Assembly (NCBI GenBank): GCA_002205965.3
Contig: NADL03000001.1
Coordinates: 868,001-932,000, forward strand
Length of the DNA: 64,000 bases
From: Kappaphycus alvarezii
Taxonomy: Eukaryota > Rhodophyta > Florideophyceae > Gigartinales > Solieriaceae
Direction of reading: 5' to 3'
Position numbers and translations under genes: made by a program. Under the pieces are notes generated by a model that saw only the letters and a list, made by a program, of their open reading frames with translations, was not told the DNA's origin and did not search any database. Numbering within the stretch: position 1 is the first letter of the stretch; each line of letters opens with the position of its first letter. Of the stretch, positions 30,747 to 41,605 are shown piece by piece.

Positions 30747-33541
30747 TGTCCAAAGGACAAGCAAATGTGCTCATATGAGTACAGTAATGTATTCATATGA
30801 GTACAAATGATTTCAAATTACCTAGATTTTTTATTAAAATTATATACTGGCACGCTGAATCCCTGAAAAATAACTTCCCCTAACTATAAAAGAAGTAGTT
30901 TCATCCTCATTCACAACAACCGCTGTGGCCTAATGGGCTTCAAGTAAAGAATGAACAAAGAAATCGTGAGTCCGACTCGCTGCGCTCCACAGGAGGGCAA
31001 AAACTTCCTTCAGGAAGGTCGACATTTCTGCGACAGCTGCTACCTCAGTTTGCCTTAGCGCGCCCACTTGAACATGAGCAGAGGGGTTAATTCACTGATC
31101 ACTCATAAAGGGGAATAACGCCATAGGTAAGTATGCTAATTCCGCAAGTCGAACGACGCGAATCAGAAATGTAGGCGGCTATAGTCAAGGACTCAATTTT
31201 TTTCATTTTTACTCATTCAACCTACATAAAATGTAAGCGTAGACAAGTAAACATCACTATAGAGTAGTATAAAGCATCTTCTAATTATGACAGAAGTGGA
31301 CATCGCGTAAGTGATTTTGAAAGCAGTTACGTCCTGTCTCTGAATGGCATATCCAAACCTCTTTGTTCAGTTTCAGGCACTCAGAGCAGAGAAATTTGGA
31401 CTTCTTGTCAGATTTGCAAATTTTGCATCTGCTTTGAAACGCCGCTTTCGTTGGGGCCCCATTCTCCTTTGCGCCTTTTCACTGTGGGCACCAGGTGGAT
31501 TCCAGTACCGCAGGCCAATGAGGGAACAGAATCCTCTGGAACGTCAATGTCAGATCTGCGGAGGCCAATAGCATCAAATGAATTGTCAATGAGTTGCTCT
31601 GCAAGTTTTGCATAAAAATCTTTTTGAGACATGCAATTTCTTGCACCCATCAAACCCTTGTATAGCAGCCATGAGTCAACGATGCAAATTGCAAGCAAAG
31701 ATGTATTAACCCTCAACGACCAATCATTGACTTCGAATTTCTTCTCCAATCCAAGTCATCCTGTCTGCATCTGTTATGCCTGTCAATCTGGGAGCACGTT
31801 TGATAATATGTGCTGACAACCGCTGGAACTGGAATTTCCATTTCCACAAGTAGCGTTTCATTACCAGCAGATCTCCAACGAGACCTTCTGATAGGCTCTG
31901 ACGGAAGTGTTGTACCGGAGGTGCTGACAAAGTATCTTCTGTCTCTATCCATCCACAGAACGGCCATCATAGAAGGGTGGCTTTCCGTCCTCGGACTTAC
32001 CATACAGATATGATCTCCGCGCCTGAAAGTTCCAGCCCTGACAAAAATGACATAGGAAACTGCCTTGTCGCATTCTTGACGACACCTGTAAACCTCAGTC
32101 CATATTCAAAAAGCGCATTTGCTGTGGCCACAGAAGCAAATGCAGAGTCTGCACAGACAAGTCGATTTGAATGAAACCAAGGCTCTGTAAGGCGAAGAAC
32201 AATAGCAGTACCATGAGGGAAATTTGACTCGTAACGCCGATTACTGCTGTCAGATGCTGACAAAACAATCTCCAAATTCAATACAATGCCACTGACACCG
32301 CAGCACGCAGTCTTGATCTCACATCCGTTTTCAGGCTTACGGTCAATGGCGACATAGTGCGGTAGTCCTTCTGACATCCAATCCCCCCCATTCCGTACCA
32401 GCGTGACATGCTTTCATCCACGCAAATTCTCTCCGATGGCGAAAAACTTGACCTCCTATGCCGTTTTATGGCCTCCACGAATCCGCTGACCAAAGACCAT
32501 CTTCTGTCAGTGCTTTCAGTTTCAGTGTAGCGGCTGAATGTAATACATGAAACCAGTGCTTCGAAACGGTTCCTCGAAATTATTTTTCCAAAAGCCGCCA
32601 ATGGAATGTATTTGGATGTAGACTGTGTACTCCAAAGTGACCTTCTGTTTGTAAACTCGAATCTGCATAGCAATATGAGAATTCCAAAAAACTTTAGAAT
32701 TTCACCAGCTGTTGTACGCATGTGCCCACCATTAGCGAGTTTCCGGTTTGTAAGTTCGGTAATTGTGGAAAGGTGTTCGACGGGAAACATGCAAAGGAAA
32801 AAATCATACGGGTCTTCTCATACTCGGTATGACCTTGTATGTACGTGTTCCCTGCTGGACCAATTACCTTCCATGGCCGATATGCCGTTGATCCATTCAA
32901 CGGTAATACTACCTCCTGATTGGTCCAAATTTTTCCATGCACTTCTTTGCATACCCCTCCTACTCCGGCCATCCCATTGGCTTCTTCTCGAGGTTCTTCA
33001 ACAGAAGGTTGACGATTCGGTAGCTCGACCTCAGCAGCAGTTGTCTCCATTTCATTGGACGTTGCTAGGCCACCTTCAGATGCTTCTCCTGGCTTGATGT
33101 TGACGAGTTTCAAGCTGACGCGCTTTGTCTGTCCTGAATGGACCAGTCTGCGGTGACCGAAGTCTGACGTCTTCCGGTAGATGTGTCAACTTCGATGCTG
33201 ACCACGGTTCCGTTGACGCGCTTACTTCTCCAAAGGGAACCGAATAGTCGCTTACACTCAGCCGCTGACGTGACAAGGGTTGCGCGAGTGTTGACAAGGT
33301 TTCCGGGCTGTTGACGGGGGTCATTTGGATTCGTCATTTTTGGTTAAATTTTTCGATGTTGACAAACTTGTTGTGTGTTCGAATGAACAGTTGAGGAGTA
33401 AACTCCGAAGTTTTGCACGGTTGACTACCTAAGGGTGCTATTAGATATGGTGAAAAGCTAATGGTGTCATTATGTTAATTTTTTTATAAAATCTAGCCGT
33501 TAGAAATATGGACTCATATGAGTACAATTGTCCTCTGGACA
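30747..33541 (-). mobile_element. piggyBac-type DNA transposon, complete-looking, CTAG target duplication
   Basis: The ends are 14-bp terminal inverted repeats, TGTCCAAAGGACAA at 30747-30760 and its complement with one mismatch at 33528-33541. Just inside lie subterminal CTCATATGAGTAC repeats, at 30770 and 30792 on one side and near 33512 on the other. CTAG flanks both sides (30743-30746 and 33542-33545) and occurs once at the matching site of the uninterrupted 3' LTR (near 40269), which fixes the insertion. The single gene inside occupies most of the 2.8 kb. The family normally duplicates TTAA, so CTAG is unusual. Eight bases (ACTAGTGT) are shared by both flanks, but only the 4-bp reading gives flush inverted repeats. 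Confidence 0.88.
31281..33337 (-). CDS. piggyBac transposase with C-terminal Cys-rich domain
   Basis: Reads from ATG 33337 to TAG at 31283-31281. The N-terminal region holds CKRLFGSLWRSKRVNGTVVS and TSTGRRQTSVTADWSI, a chromodomain-like opening, then an acidic linker. The DDE_Tnp_1_7 core follows: LTNRKLANGGHMRTTAGEIL, FGILILLCRFEFTNRR, SRNRFEALVSCITF. Catalytic Asp positions are ICVDESMSRWYG, LVCADSAFASVATANAL and CIVDSWLLYKG. The end is a Cys-rich zinc-binding domain, CKICKSDKKSKFLCSECLKL with WICHSETGRNCF, which binds the terminal repeats in this family. Length with frame changes read across is about 650 residues, near the family norm of about 600. The frame changes at a few places, so activity is doubtful unless those are assembly indels. 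It lies antisense to the Copia element it sits in. Confidence 0.85.
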
Positions 33542-36500
33542 CTAGTGTGCAGAGTACTCCCGTGCCACCTAGAGTACAACGACAATCCAGATTTAGTGCT
33601 TTTGAAGTCACTGCTGTTTTTGATCATGTCAGGTGTACCGCAAAAATGAGCTCAACTGCAAGAAAATTATGAACTTTTGCTTAGACGCGTTAGTTATGTT
33701 AAAATATACCATGGTTTTTCTAAAGAGATCCTTTCTTTTTCCGCTGCTGTTTTAGAGATGTACCGGATAAGTTCGGATGCACCGACGCTACTAGGATTGC
33801 TGACATAGGTTGAGGAGCTAATAAGATCTATGCTAACCTCACCAAGCGAGGTATACAGTAAATATATCTTCAAAAGGCCTTTATTTACTGTGGCAACTTT
33901 GCACGACTTCATGTTCTTATATGGTTGCAATGGTGTTCCTTCAGATGTTCTTGACCATTTGGGCCTTTCTCAGGGAGGTAAGTATAATCGGAGTGTGAAA
34001 ACACACACCTGGCTAGTTACAATGTCACGCTGTGACGATAAAACGATTAAGAATGTGTTGAAGGCATAAAATGAAAGTAGAAATGCGATCACCTCTACAC
34101 TATTCCATCGAGCCGTGTTAACAGCCAACAGGATCAATCTGCACAACGAGCAACTCCTGTGATTTACCCCTGCGTAATAGAAGATGCTTCTGCGCCCGTC
34201 AATGGTGCCCAAGAATCTGAACTTGGTCCTCGTGAAACTTCGGATTTTACAGCAAAACAAGATGCGAATGTCTCGAGAAAAGCAACGAATGTATTTCAAT
34301 TATTTCAAGGGTGGAAAGTTCTCTGCGGACATCCCGCAGTCTATAGATTTACTATCAGGGATTACAACGTTTGTGCTAGACAGCACAATCTTACTCCTCG
34401 GCAGAAGGCTGAATTTTTCGCTAACGCTCTGGCAGACCCCGCTTGAACCTTCTTCTTTAATAATGCAAGAGACAATATGACCTTTGCAGAAATGGCGAAC
34501 ATGATGATAGAAGAGCACAATAGCGATTCACGGCAATTGAAAGTACAAAAGATGCTAGAAACACTTTGTATTGACAAGCAAATGTCTGAAAATGGAATAA
34601 TTAGCCACTCTATGGTTTGAAAAAGTTAGTGGATATCATTGACCGATTGACGCCGCAGTGCCAGCCTCATTTCTGTTCGGATGCGAACAAAATCAACTAC
34701 CTACGCAAATCCGTGTTAAGTTTTTCGTGTGCTCTAATACCTATTGGAAATGTCATTACCGCCAATTACTCTTTTCACAGTTTTGTCACAGCTCTCTGTG
34801 AACATCTGCAGCTCAAGAATGGAGTGTCTTCATTCGGAAGTGACTCTGTTATCGCTAGCGCTAACGGTACTTGTGTCAATAGTACATATCACCAATACTA
34901 TGGCCGACATTCCAAATCCGTCAAGAAGCATAGGAATCCCTCAAACCGGTCCTCGTACTAAACTGGACCTCCAGAAATGGAGGGAGAAACCTCACCTTTG
35001 AGGAGTGTAGACAAAAAGGGATTTGTATTCGTTGCGAAGAAAAGTGGAGCCCCGGCCACCGATGGAAGCCAGGAGCTTTCAGAGCTCAGATTCGAAACCG
35101 CATTAAGAACGGACAGTCCGCTATCTATATAGTGGACGAGATGATATCAGGAATGGAGGGAGAAATCCAAAGCGAAGTAGGCATGACAGGTGAGCTCCTG
35201 GGTCAGTCGCTCCGATCACCAATTCAAACCACGCTGCTATTCCCTCTGAGCTTGAAATACTCGATCAACTCTCCTTTAACAACAACGTTTATTATAGCGA
35301 GTTAGATAAAGCAGCTGATAAGAACTGATTCCTTTCCCATTTTGGCGATACTATCACACAGAAACCTGATGAGTGTGTCACTCAGCCCGATATTGACAAG
35401 GATTTTCAGAAAGGCGTCGGCGAGGACAGCCATTAGATCGACGCCCTGACAGATGTCCCCGTGCCCATAGGAGCACGAACCCAAAGCAGAAAGACTATAT
35501 CAATATTAACGTATCTCACGTGTATATGTCAAGGCTGCATAAAGAGAATAGGTTGTCAAGAATGGAAAATATTAAGTGTCCTAAGTTCCTCGTTGATCCT
35601 GGATCACCAAAGTTGTGTATTGGAAAGAAAGAAGTAAGCAGGATCTTCTTCGAGATAGGTAGAAGAGTAACTGTGCTATCTCCATCGAGACACAGATTTT
35701 TATTCGCGGAAACTTCTTTCAGATCTCTGGAAGGATTAAACTACACCGATACACCCCAACAGGATTACCGCCAATCGAAGTTTGGATGGATGTCGTCCGT
35801 GCAGATGTACCCGCAATACTAGTGTTAAACGTATTAGAAACAGAATTGCTAGTGGCTGACACCGTATTTAACAGGCTAGTTAAGCGCAAAAGCATGAAGG
35901 AGGCAGGAAAACCGGACGATTACATCGAAGTGTGGTTAGTGCCACGATATTGCTCGAAAAGCATGCCTACCTATGCCCTAATGGACTTTACAACCCCCTT
36001 TTTCTTTACCTGATCTCAGTTGACGACATTACATAAGCTGTACTTTCATCCCTTTGCCGAAAAACGTTTCAACCTTTTGAAGCGGGCTGGACCAGAAAAT
36101 GCTACAGCTGAAACCTTCAAAAATCTCCAGGGTATATTGAATCGTTCTGACGCATGTCATAGAACCAAATTGGCTCCAAAAGGTTTCGAGTTTCCTTTGG
36201 GGTAGAGAATGTTCGATTTAACGAGAGAACTATCTTAGACGTACTCAAAATTGACGGAAACAAAGTTCTTCACATTGTCTACGAAGGAAAGAGATTTAGT
36301 GCTGCCCGTTTCCCTTTCAACATTTCAAGTGAGTCGCTTTGGTCTACTATATTAGAGTTCTGGGTTTTCATCTATAAAGAATTTCCTAACCGAATTCTGG
36401 TCGATTGAGGCAGTAACTTTGGACCTCTTTTCGTCCACCTAGGTGCTTTATCGAATGTGATGTTCAAAAAGCAGGTATTGAAGCACACTATAGCCTCGGT

Positions 36501-39500
36501 CTGGGAGAATGATATCATCAACCTCTACAGAACACCTCTACAGAACACATATCGAAAGACGATGTGTGCACATCCAAAGTGCAACCCTTGTCAAGCTCTT
36601 GCAGCATTCGTGAAAGCGATGAATGACACGCTTGACCCTGAAGGGCTGGTACCATCCGCTTCAGAGTTTGGTGAGTATCCGAAAGTTGTTACACCGTCTG
36701 AGGAAGTATCAGTGCGACCGTCTCTCAAAGAAAGGGCTCTAATTACCAACACAGCCCGCAATGAGATGGACAAACATATGTATTCGCTCCGCATTCGTCG
36801 GGCCTTGCAACAAAGCACACCTCAGTCAGCAAACCGTACCTGCAAACCTGGTAACTTCTTTCTAGTATGGAGGGAGAAGATTATCAACAATCGCATAGGA
36901 GAATGGCTGGGGCCCTTCAAACTCATGTATGTTGACACATCAAAGAAGCTTATCTACGTACAAGATGTTAAGATTGGTGCGGCAAGGCCATTTAATACAG
37001 CACAGGTGAAGCACTAATTACAACCTGAGCACCTCTCGCATTGATTTATAAGCACACTAGGGAAAAATCGAGAAATTTGGTACTAAGTATGCAGAAAAGG
37101 AAGATATGTACTTGACAGAAATGGTGCACCCAACAGATCCTAGAGCCCATTCCGAGGAGATGAAAGATGCAAAAAGAAAGGAGATCAGTAAAATTCTGGA
37201 GGAATATTCAAGTTAGTCCTCCGTGAAGAAGTACCACCCGATAGCAATGCTCTACCAGGACGATTTTTTCTTTCCATTAAATCAGCTGAAAATGGGAGAG
37301 TAAAGTACAAGGCTCGGTATGTTATTGGAGGCCACCGGGATAAGTTTAAAGATATCATGGTTCATTCGACATCTACTTTACAAACTCAGTCTATAAGGTT
37401 ACTTCTAAGCCTTGCATCGATGTTTCAGTTTGACATCTGGACATCAGATATTAGAAAAGCTTATCCTCAGTCTGCCGAGCAATTAGCCCGAGATTTCTAT
37501 ATAACCAAGCCAGTACCGGCATTTGAACTCGATCCTTCCTAGTTCTTACAACTTCTGAAACCTCTACATGGCCTGTGCGAGTCAGGATACCTATGGCATG
37601 AAACTTTTGACCGTCAACACCGCGGAGATCTCACAAATGAAACCACTAAGATCGGATCCAGCTCTTTATACCTTCATGGTCGATGGTTTGCTAAAGTGTC
37701 TATCTGGCGGGTACGTAGATGATCTCATCCGAGCTGAAGATATGGAATTTAAGCAATTATCCATGAAAAAGAACGAAAGTTTTGAAATGTCAGACGATCA
37801 CTCTCTTCCCTGTTCATTTACGGGGTTCTCACTGTCGAAAAATAGGAATGGTGATATCATCCAAGATCCAAATGAGTACCTAAGGAAGCTGGAAAAGTTA
37901 TCTCTTGCTGCATCTTCCCCTATGTTACGGTCTATGCGTATGCGTCTTGCCTGTATTTCGAATACCCATCCAGACTGCCTATTAGAGATATCAAAGCTGG
38001 CACAAGTTACTGAGGAGATGTTCAAGGCCACGTCCGCTTATTATATTCGCCAACTTAACAAGGCTGTTGCTTTTGCTACCGATAATCTTACGTCTATTCT
38101 TTTCCCGCGCCTCCAGCAGGATTTTCCACGCATAGTCGGATACTTCGATTCATTTTTCGCGAAAAACCACGATCTATCATCGCAACTAGGACACATCGTC
38201 TTTCTTACTGATGAAACTGGGTCCGCTATTCCGATCTAGTAAAAATCCTATAAAGAAAAGAGAGTAAAAAGGTCCGCAATGGCCGGGGAAGTAATCGCCT
38301 TTAGCGATCTCTTCGATGTGTCGGCTACGTTAGCTGAGGAGCTGTTCCTGCTGCTAAAACACCGCATTCTCATGCATCTGCTAACCGATAGCAAATCCCT
38401 CTTCTAAATCACATCAAAGGGATCCAGAACATCTGAAAAAAGGATAATGATGGACATCGTAGCAGCTCGCGAAGGTTCCAGGGATAGAGTATTCCCAGAC
38501 ATCGGCTTCGTGCGCAGTAGTGAGAATGTAGCTGATGGACTTACCAAGAGTATGTGTCAAAGAATGTTGCAAGGAATTATAATGAATGAATACGTCCGGA
38601 TAAACCCTGAACAATGGATTATTCGGAACTAGACTCTTCCAAGCAGATAATTGGAATCTTTTATTCGGAAGATGAAGACTTTGCCTTGTGGCTGGCAACT
38701 TGATCTAATATTAATCGAACGCTTTCAATTTTCAAGTCGTTTGCCTCCGGCCCACCGCAAGATCTTATTAGACGTTCGCTTAGGCGTTTCGGAAACCTTT
38801 CGGCTCTGTAGAATATCAATTTACTATCTGCTTTGACAACCACAACGTGCTCAACTACTTTCAACTGTTGCAAGTGAACGATAAATAAGCCCGAATGAAA
38901 GGATGAGATATAATTGAACATGTCAAGGCAGGGATTAACAAACAAGTGAACCTTTTGAACTTCGGCCTTTACAGCTGCTCTGTGCGAGAGCCTGGGAATT
39001 TCCTTAATCTTAATCAAATGAGACATATTCTCTTCCATTTAGACTTGCAGCTCTACAGCAATCGACTTTCAAGGGACAATATACACGACATTATAAGTTC
39101 TGCAGACATAAAACCACCGTCCATTTTTCCGTTTGGCTTCACAAAATCACTGCTATATCCCCTTTCATGATGCTTCGATATTCCCGGTATAGAAGAACGA
39201 CTCTGAGGCCCTTTTACTGCCAAGACCATACCCGGATTCTCTAGACAACAACCAACAGCGGCGTATCTAATCAACTTCTGCTTATAAAAGAATTGGCTTC
39301 GGCGATAATGCGGGATTATTACAATCGGAGTGGCTGGAACCTTAGTACCACTCAAATATGGCAATGGCCTACTTGACAATTGCCTCCAGACCTGACTCCT
39401 CTTGTGGACAGTCGCAAACTTCCGGCGTCAATCCGATGAAACGATTCCCGTCCCCCATCAATTCTACCGCTTTCGTACATGATGTTCTTAGGTAATATCA

Positions 39501-39860
39501 CTCCAGGACACTCACTTCTATCTCAACATACGATTGGTTCGTTCGTTAATGTATTTGAGTTAGCGGATAAGCCTCTTGTAGATCCTGATGCAACAGCAGT
39601 TGACCAAAGATGCGCATTGCCACCGCGTTCCTTGGACATTGTGCGATTGCTTCAATTACCAAATTGCAGACAACAAACAACGCAGGAGCGATCCAAACCG
39701 TCTACAATTTGATAAGTAACAGCAAGTGCAAACGTTCAAAGGAGCGCCAGGAGTTAAACTTAATAGAATGAACGCGGTGCTTTGGGAATGGAAAAGAAAG
39801 TTGGGTATTGCGGAAGATAAGTGTGAGTTCCAATTTGGGGAACTGAGAGATCGGAGGGAG

Positions 39861-40312
39861 TGTTAGAGATACGAGTCCAGTGGATCGTGATCTGCAGGCC
39901 TGACTGTCAAGTACTTATCGTCCGCACCGTTGTCCGCTTGCTGCATGCAAACACCCCTAATTTTAGCCAAAACATAATGTTGCATTGCTGAATCTTTCTC
40001 CACCAGTCACCGAAGATTCCGCTGACCTGGTGGTTCCGCATATATCCTTACCACCCTTCCACTAGAAGGGAGGACGACAAGGAGTTGGGTAAAAGTAATT
40101 GTTTGCTTTGTTACTCATCCTAGGTAAGGAGGTCGGCCTTGTTCTCTCTATCTAAGCTACTCCATTCAGTTACCCTCCTAACTCTCTTCCTACCTCTACC
40201 TGCCATCTTCCACAAACCCTCGCCTAAAACCTTTCAACCAGTGTACTCTGTTACACATACCAGATTGTACTAGTGTGCAAAGCACTCCAGTGCCACCGAG
40301 AGTACAATGACA
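39861..40312 (+). repeat. 3' LTR of the Copia fossil
   Basis: Starts TGTTAGAGATACG and ends GTACAATGACA. Contains the uninterrupted form (ATTGTACTAGTGTGC near 40264) of the site occupied by piggyBac in the 5' LTR. 452 bp long. Confidence 0.85.
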
Positions 40313-40389
40313 AAAATCGGTGGTACGCAAAACAAGTCAAACAATATTTTGTTTAACCTCAATTCAAAATAAACCAATAAAAAAACAAT

Positions 40390-41605
40390 AGGAGAGTCAA
40401 ACCCGCCTGAAAGTATACGACAGTAAGTAACTATCTTTGATTGCTGCCAAAAAACGGCATATATAAGGGTAATTAAGGCCCCAATCTCCTTCTCTACATT
40501 TCGCACAGTCCAGTAGCACTCAACAATGCCAAGAGAAACGCAATTTTCCGAGCTGGAGCGCGGAAAAATTATTGCGTACAAAGAAGAAGGCCTCACTATT
40601 TCAGCGATCTCAAAGAAGGTGGATAGAAGTAGGGATGCTGTGAAAAGGTTCTTGGATAAACGACACAGCTATGAAGAGGACCAAAAATCCGGTAGGCCAC
40701 GCAAAATTTCCGAAAAAGCAGAGAGAAGGCTGATGCAGGCAGCGGAGACAAAACAACGAGCGAAATCAGGGATGAGCTCAGTTTGGACCTATCGGTGTCC
40801 AGGACCCGCCGCTATCTAAGCAACGATGCTAATATTCGTTTCGAAAAAGTACAGAGCGCCCGTCTCGCACTAACGCTCACAAAATTGCTCGAGTTCGATG
40901 GGCAAAAGACGACGTCACACGGGACTTGAAAAAATGGTCCAGTGTTGTCTTTTCTGACGGAAAAATGTTTTCTTTGGATAGGAAGGCTGTATGCACAGCT
41001 ACTGGAATTATCTGAGGCGTGATACTGAGCTTCTAACACGTCTCCAGCAAAGAAGGGCTAGTATTATGGTTCATGGGGCGTTTTCTAGTGATTTTATGTG
41101 GGATTTGTATGTTTTTACAGGACGAAAGACTTTAAAAAGTTATGTTAGGGTAGTGGAAGAGGCATTTTTACCGAAAGCAGACGATTGTATGCAAACTACG
41201 TGGATTTATCCGCAATAAAGTGCTACAATTCATATGAGCAAGAAATCGATGGACTGGTTTTCGGCCGAAGGATTACGTTTAAGGACGTGGTCAGATCGCT
41301 GGCCTGATCTAATCACAATCACAAATCTTTGGAGCGTGGGAACGAGGAAGGTTTATGCCAATAAGCGCCACGTTTCTTCCATTTCTGGTCTTAAGGACTG
41401 TGTTTTGAGTAACTAGAAGGAACTACCGCTATCTCTTCCGCAAAAATTAGCGGTGTGTATGCAAAGGCGTTCAATTTAGTTTAATTGTTAAGCAGAGAGG
41501 CCATACGCACTATTAGTTTGGCCTTTCATATGGTTTTAATGCTTCAATTGCTTTGAGATTTAAAAGTGTCGTATACTTTCAGTCGGGGTCATTTCTTTAT
41601 ACTTA
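40390..41605 (+). mobile_element. Tc1/mariner element with terminal inverted repeats
   Basis: CTGAAAGTATACGACA at 40407-40422 is matched by its exact complement at 41567-41582. Similarity extends outward through ACCC(C)G. TA dinucleotides lie near both presumed ends, as expected for Tc1 elements, but the precise borders are uncertain by several bases. It lies 80 bp beyond the Copia 3' LTR. Confidence 0.8.
40526..41416 (+). pseudogene. Tc1/mariner transposase, all domains visible, frames broken
   Basis: The ATG at 40526 opens MPRETQFSELERGKIIAY and the helix-turn-helix EEGLTISAISKKVDRSRDAV. The GRPR-like linker reads KSGRPRKISEKAERRLMQAA. The catalytic part continues in other frames: KWSSVVFSDGKMFSLD (first Asp), then the strand SIMVHGAFSSDFM, then SYVRVVEEAFLPKADD. 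The end reads KSMDWFSAEGLRLRTWSDRW and PDLITITNLWSVGTRKVYAN, which corresponds to the PDLNPIENLWG motif. Total length of about 300 codons matches the family. Frame changes near 40800 and 41220 and stops in between leave it inactive in this sequence. The coding strand reads outward from the left inverted repeat, in normal orientation for Tc1. Confidence 0.8.

Larger units (their letters stand above)
29899..33584 (+). repeat. 5' LTR of the Copia fossil, split by a piggyBac element
   Basis: Starts TGTTAGTGACG and ends GTACAACGACA. Matches the 3' LTR over shared blocks such as TGGATCGTGATCTGC, TTCCGCATATATCCT and CATCCTAGGTAAG. Interrupted at 30747-33541 by piggyBac. Without that it is about 890 bp, against 452 bp for the 3' LTR; the difference is a 445-bp block at 30234-30679. 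Confidence 0.85.
29899..40312 (+). mobile_element. Copia (Ty1/copia) LTR retrotransposon fossil, broken, with nested insertion
   Basis: Bounded by two related LTRs (29899-33584 including an insertion, and 39861-40312), both starting TGTTAG and ending GACA, flanked by A-rich runs that could be a short target duplication. Between them, in Copia order, are a gag region with a Cys/His knuckle (about 34.2-35.1 kb), a protease region (about 35.5-35.9 kb) and an integrase C-terminal region (36.5-37.0 kb). Reverse transcriptase with a YVDD box (37.2-37.9 kb) and RNase H (38.1-38.6 kb) follow. About 1.2 kb without recognisable coding lies before the 3' LTR. The coding region is broken in many places, roughly ten or more, so it is inactive. 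The LTRs differ at about one in ten aligned positions by eye, so it is old. Confidence 0.85.

Noticed and set aside
30920-30995. tRNA-like sequence with TGGCCTAATGG (A box) and GAGTCCGACTC (B box)
   Set aside because: The acceptor and T stems do not pair over the required lengths, and it lies inside the piggyBac element. At most a worn tRNA-derived fragment.
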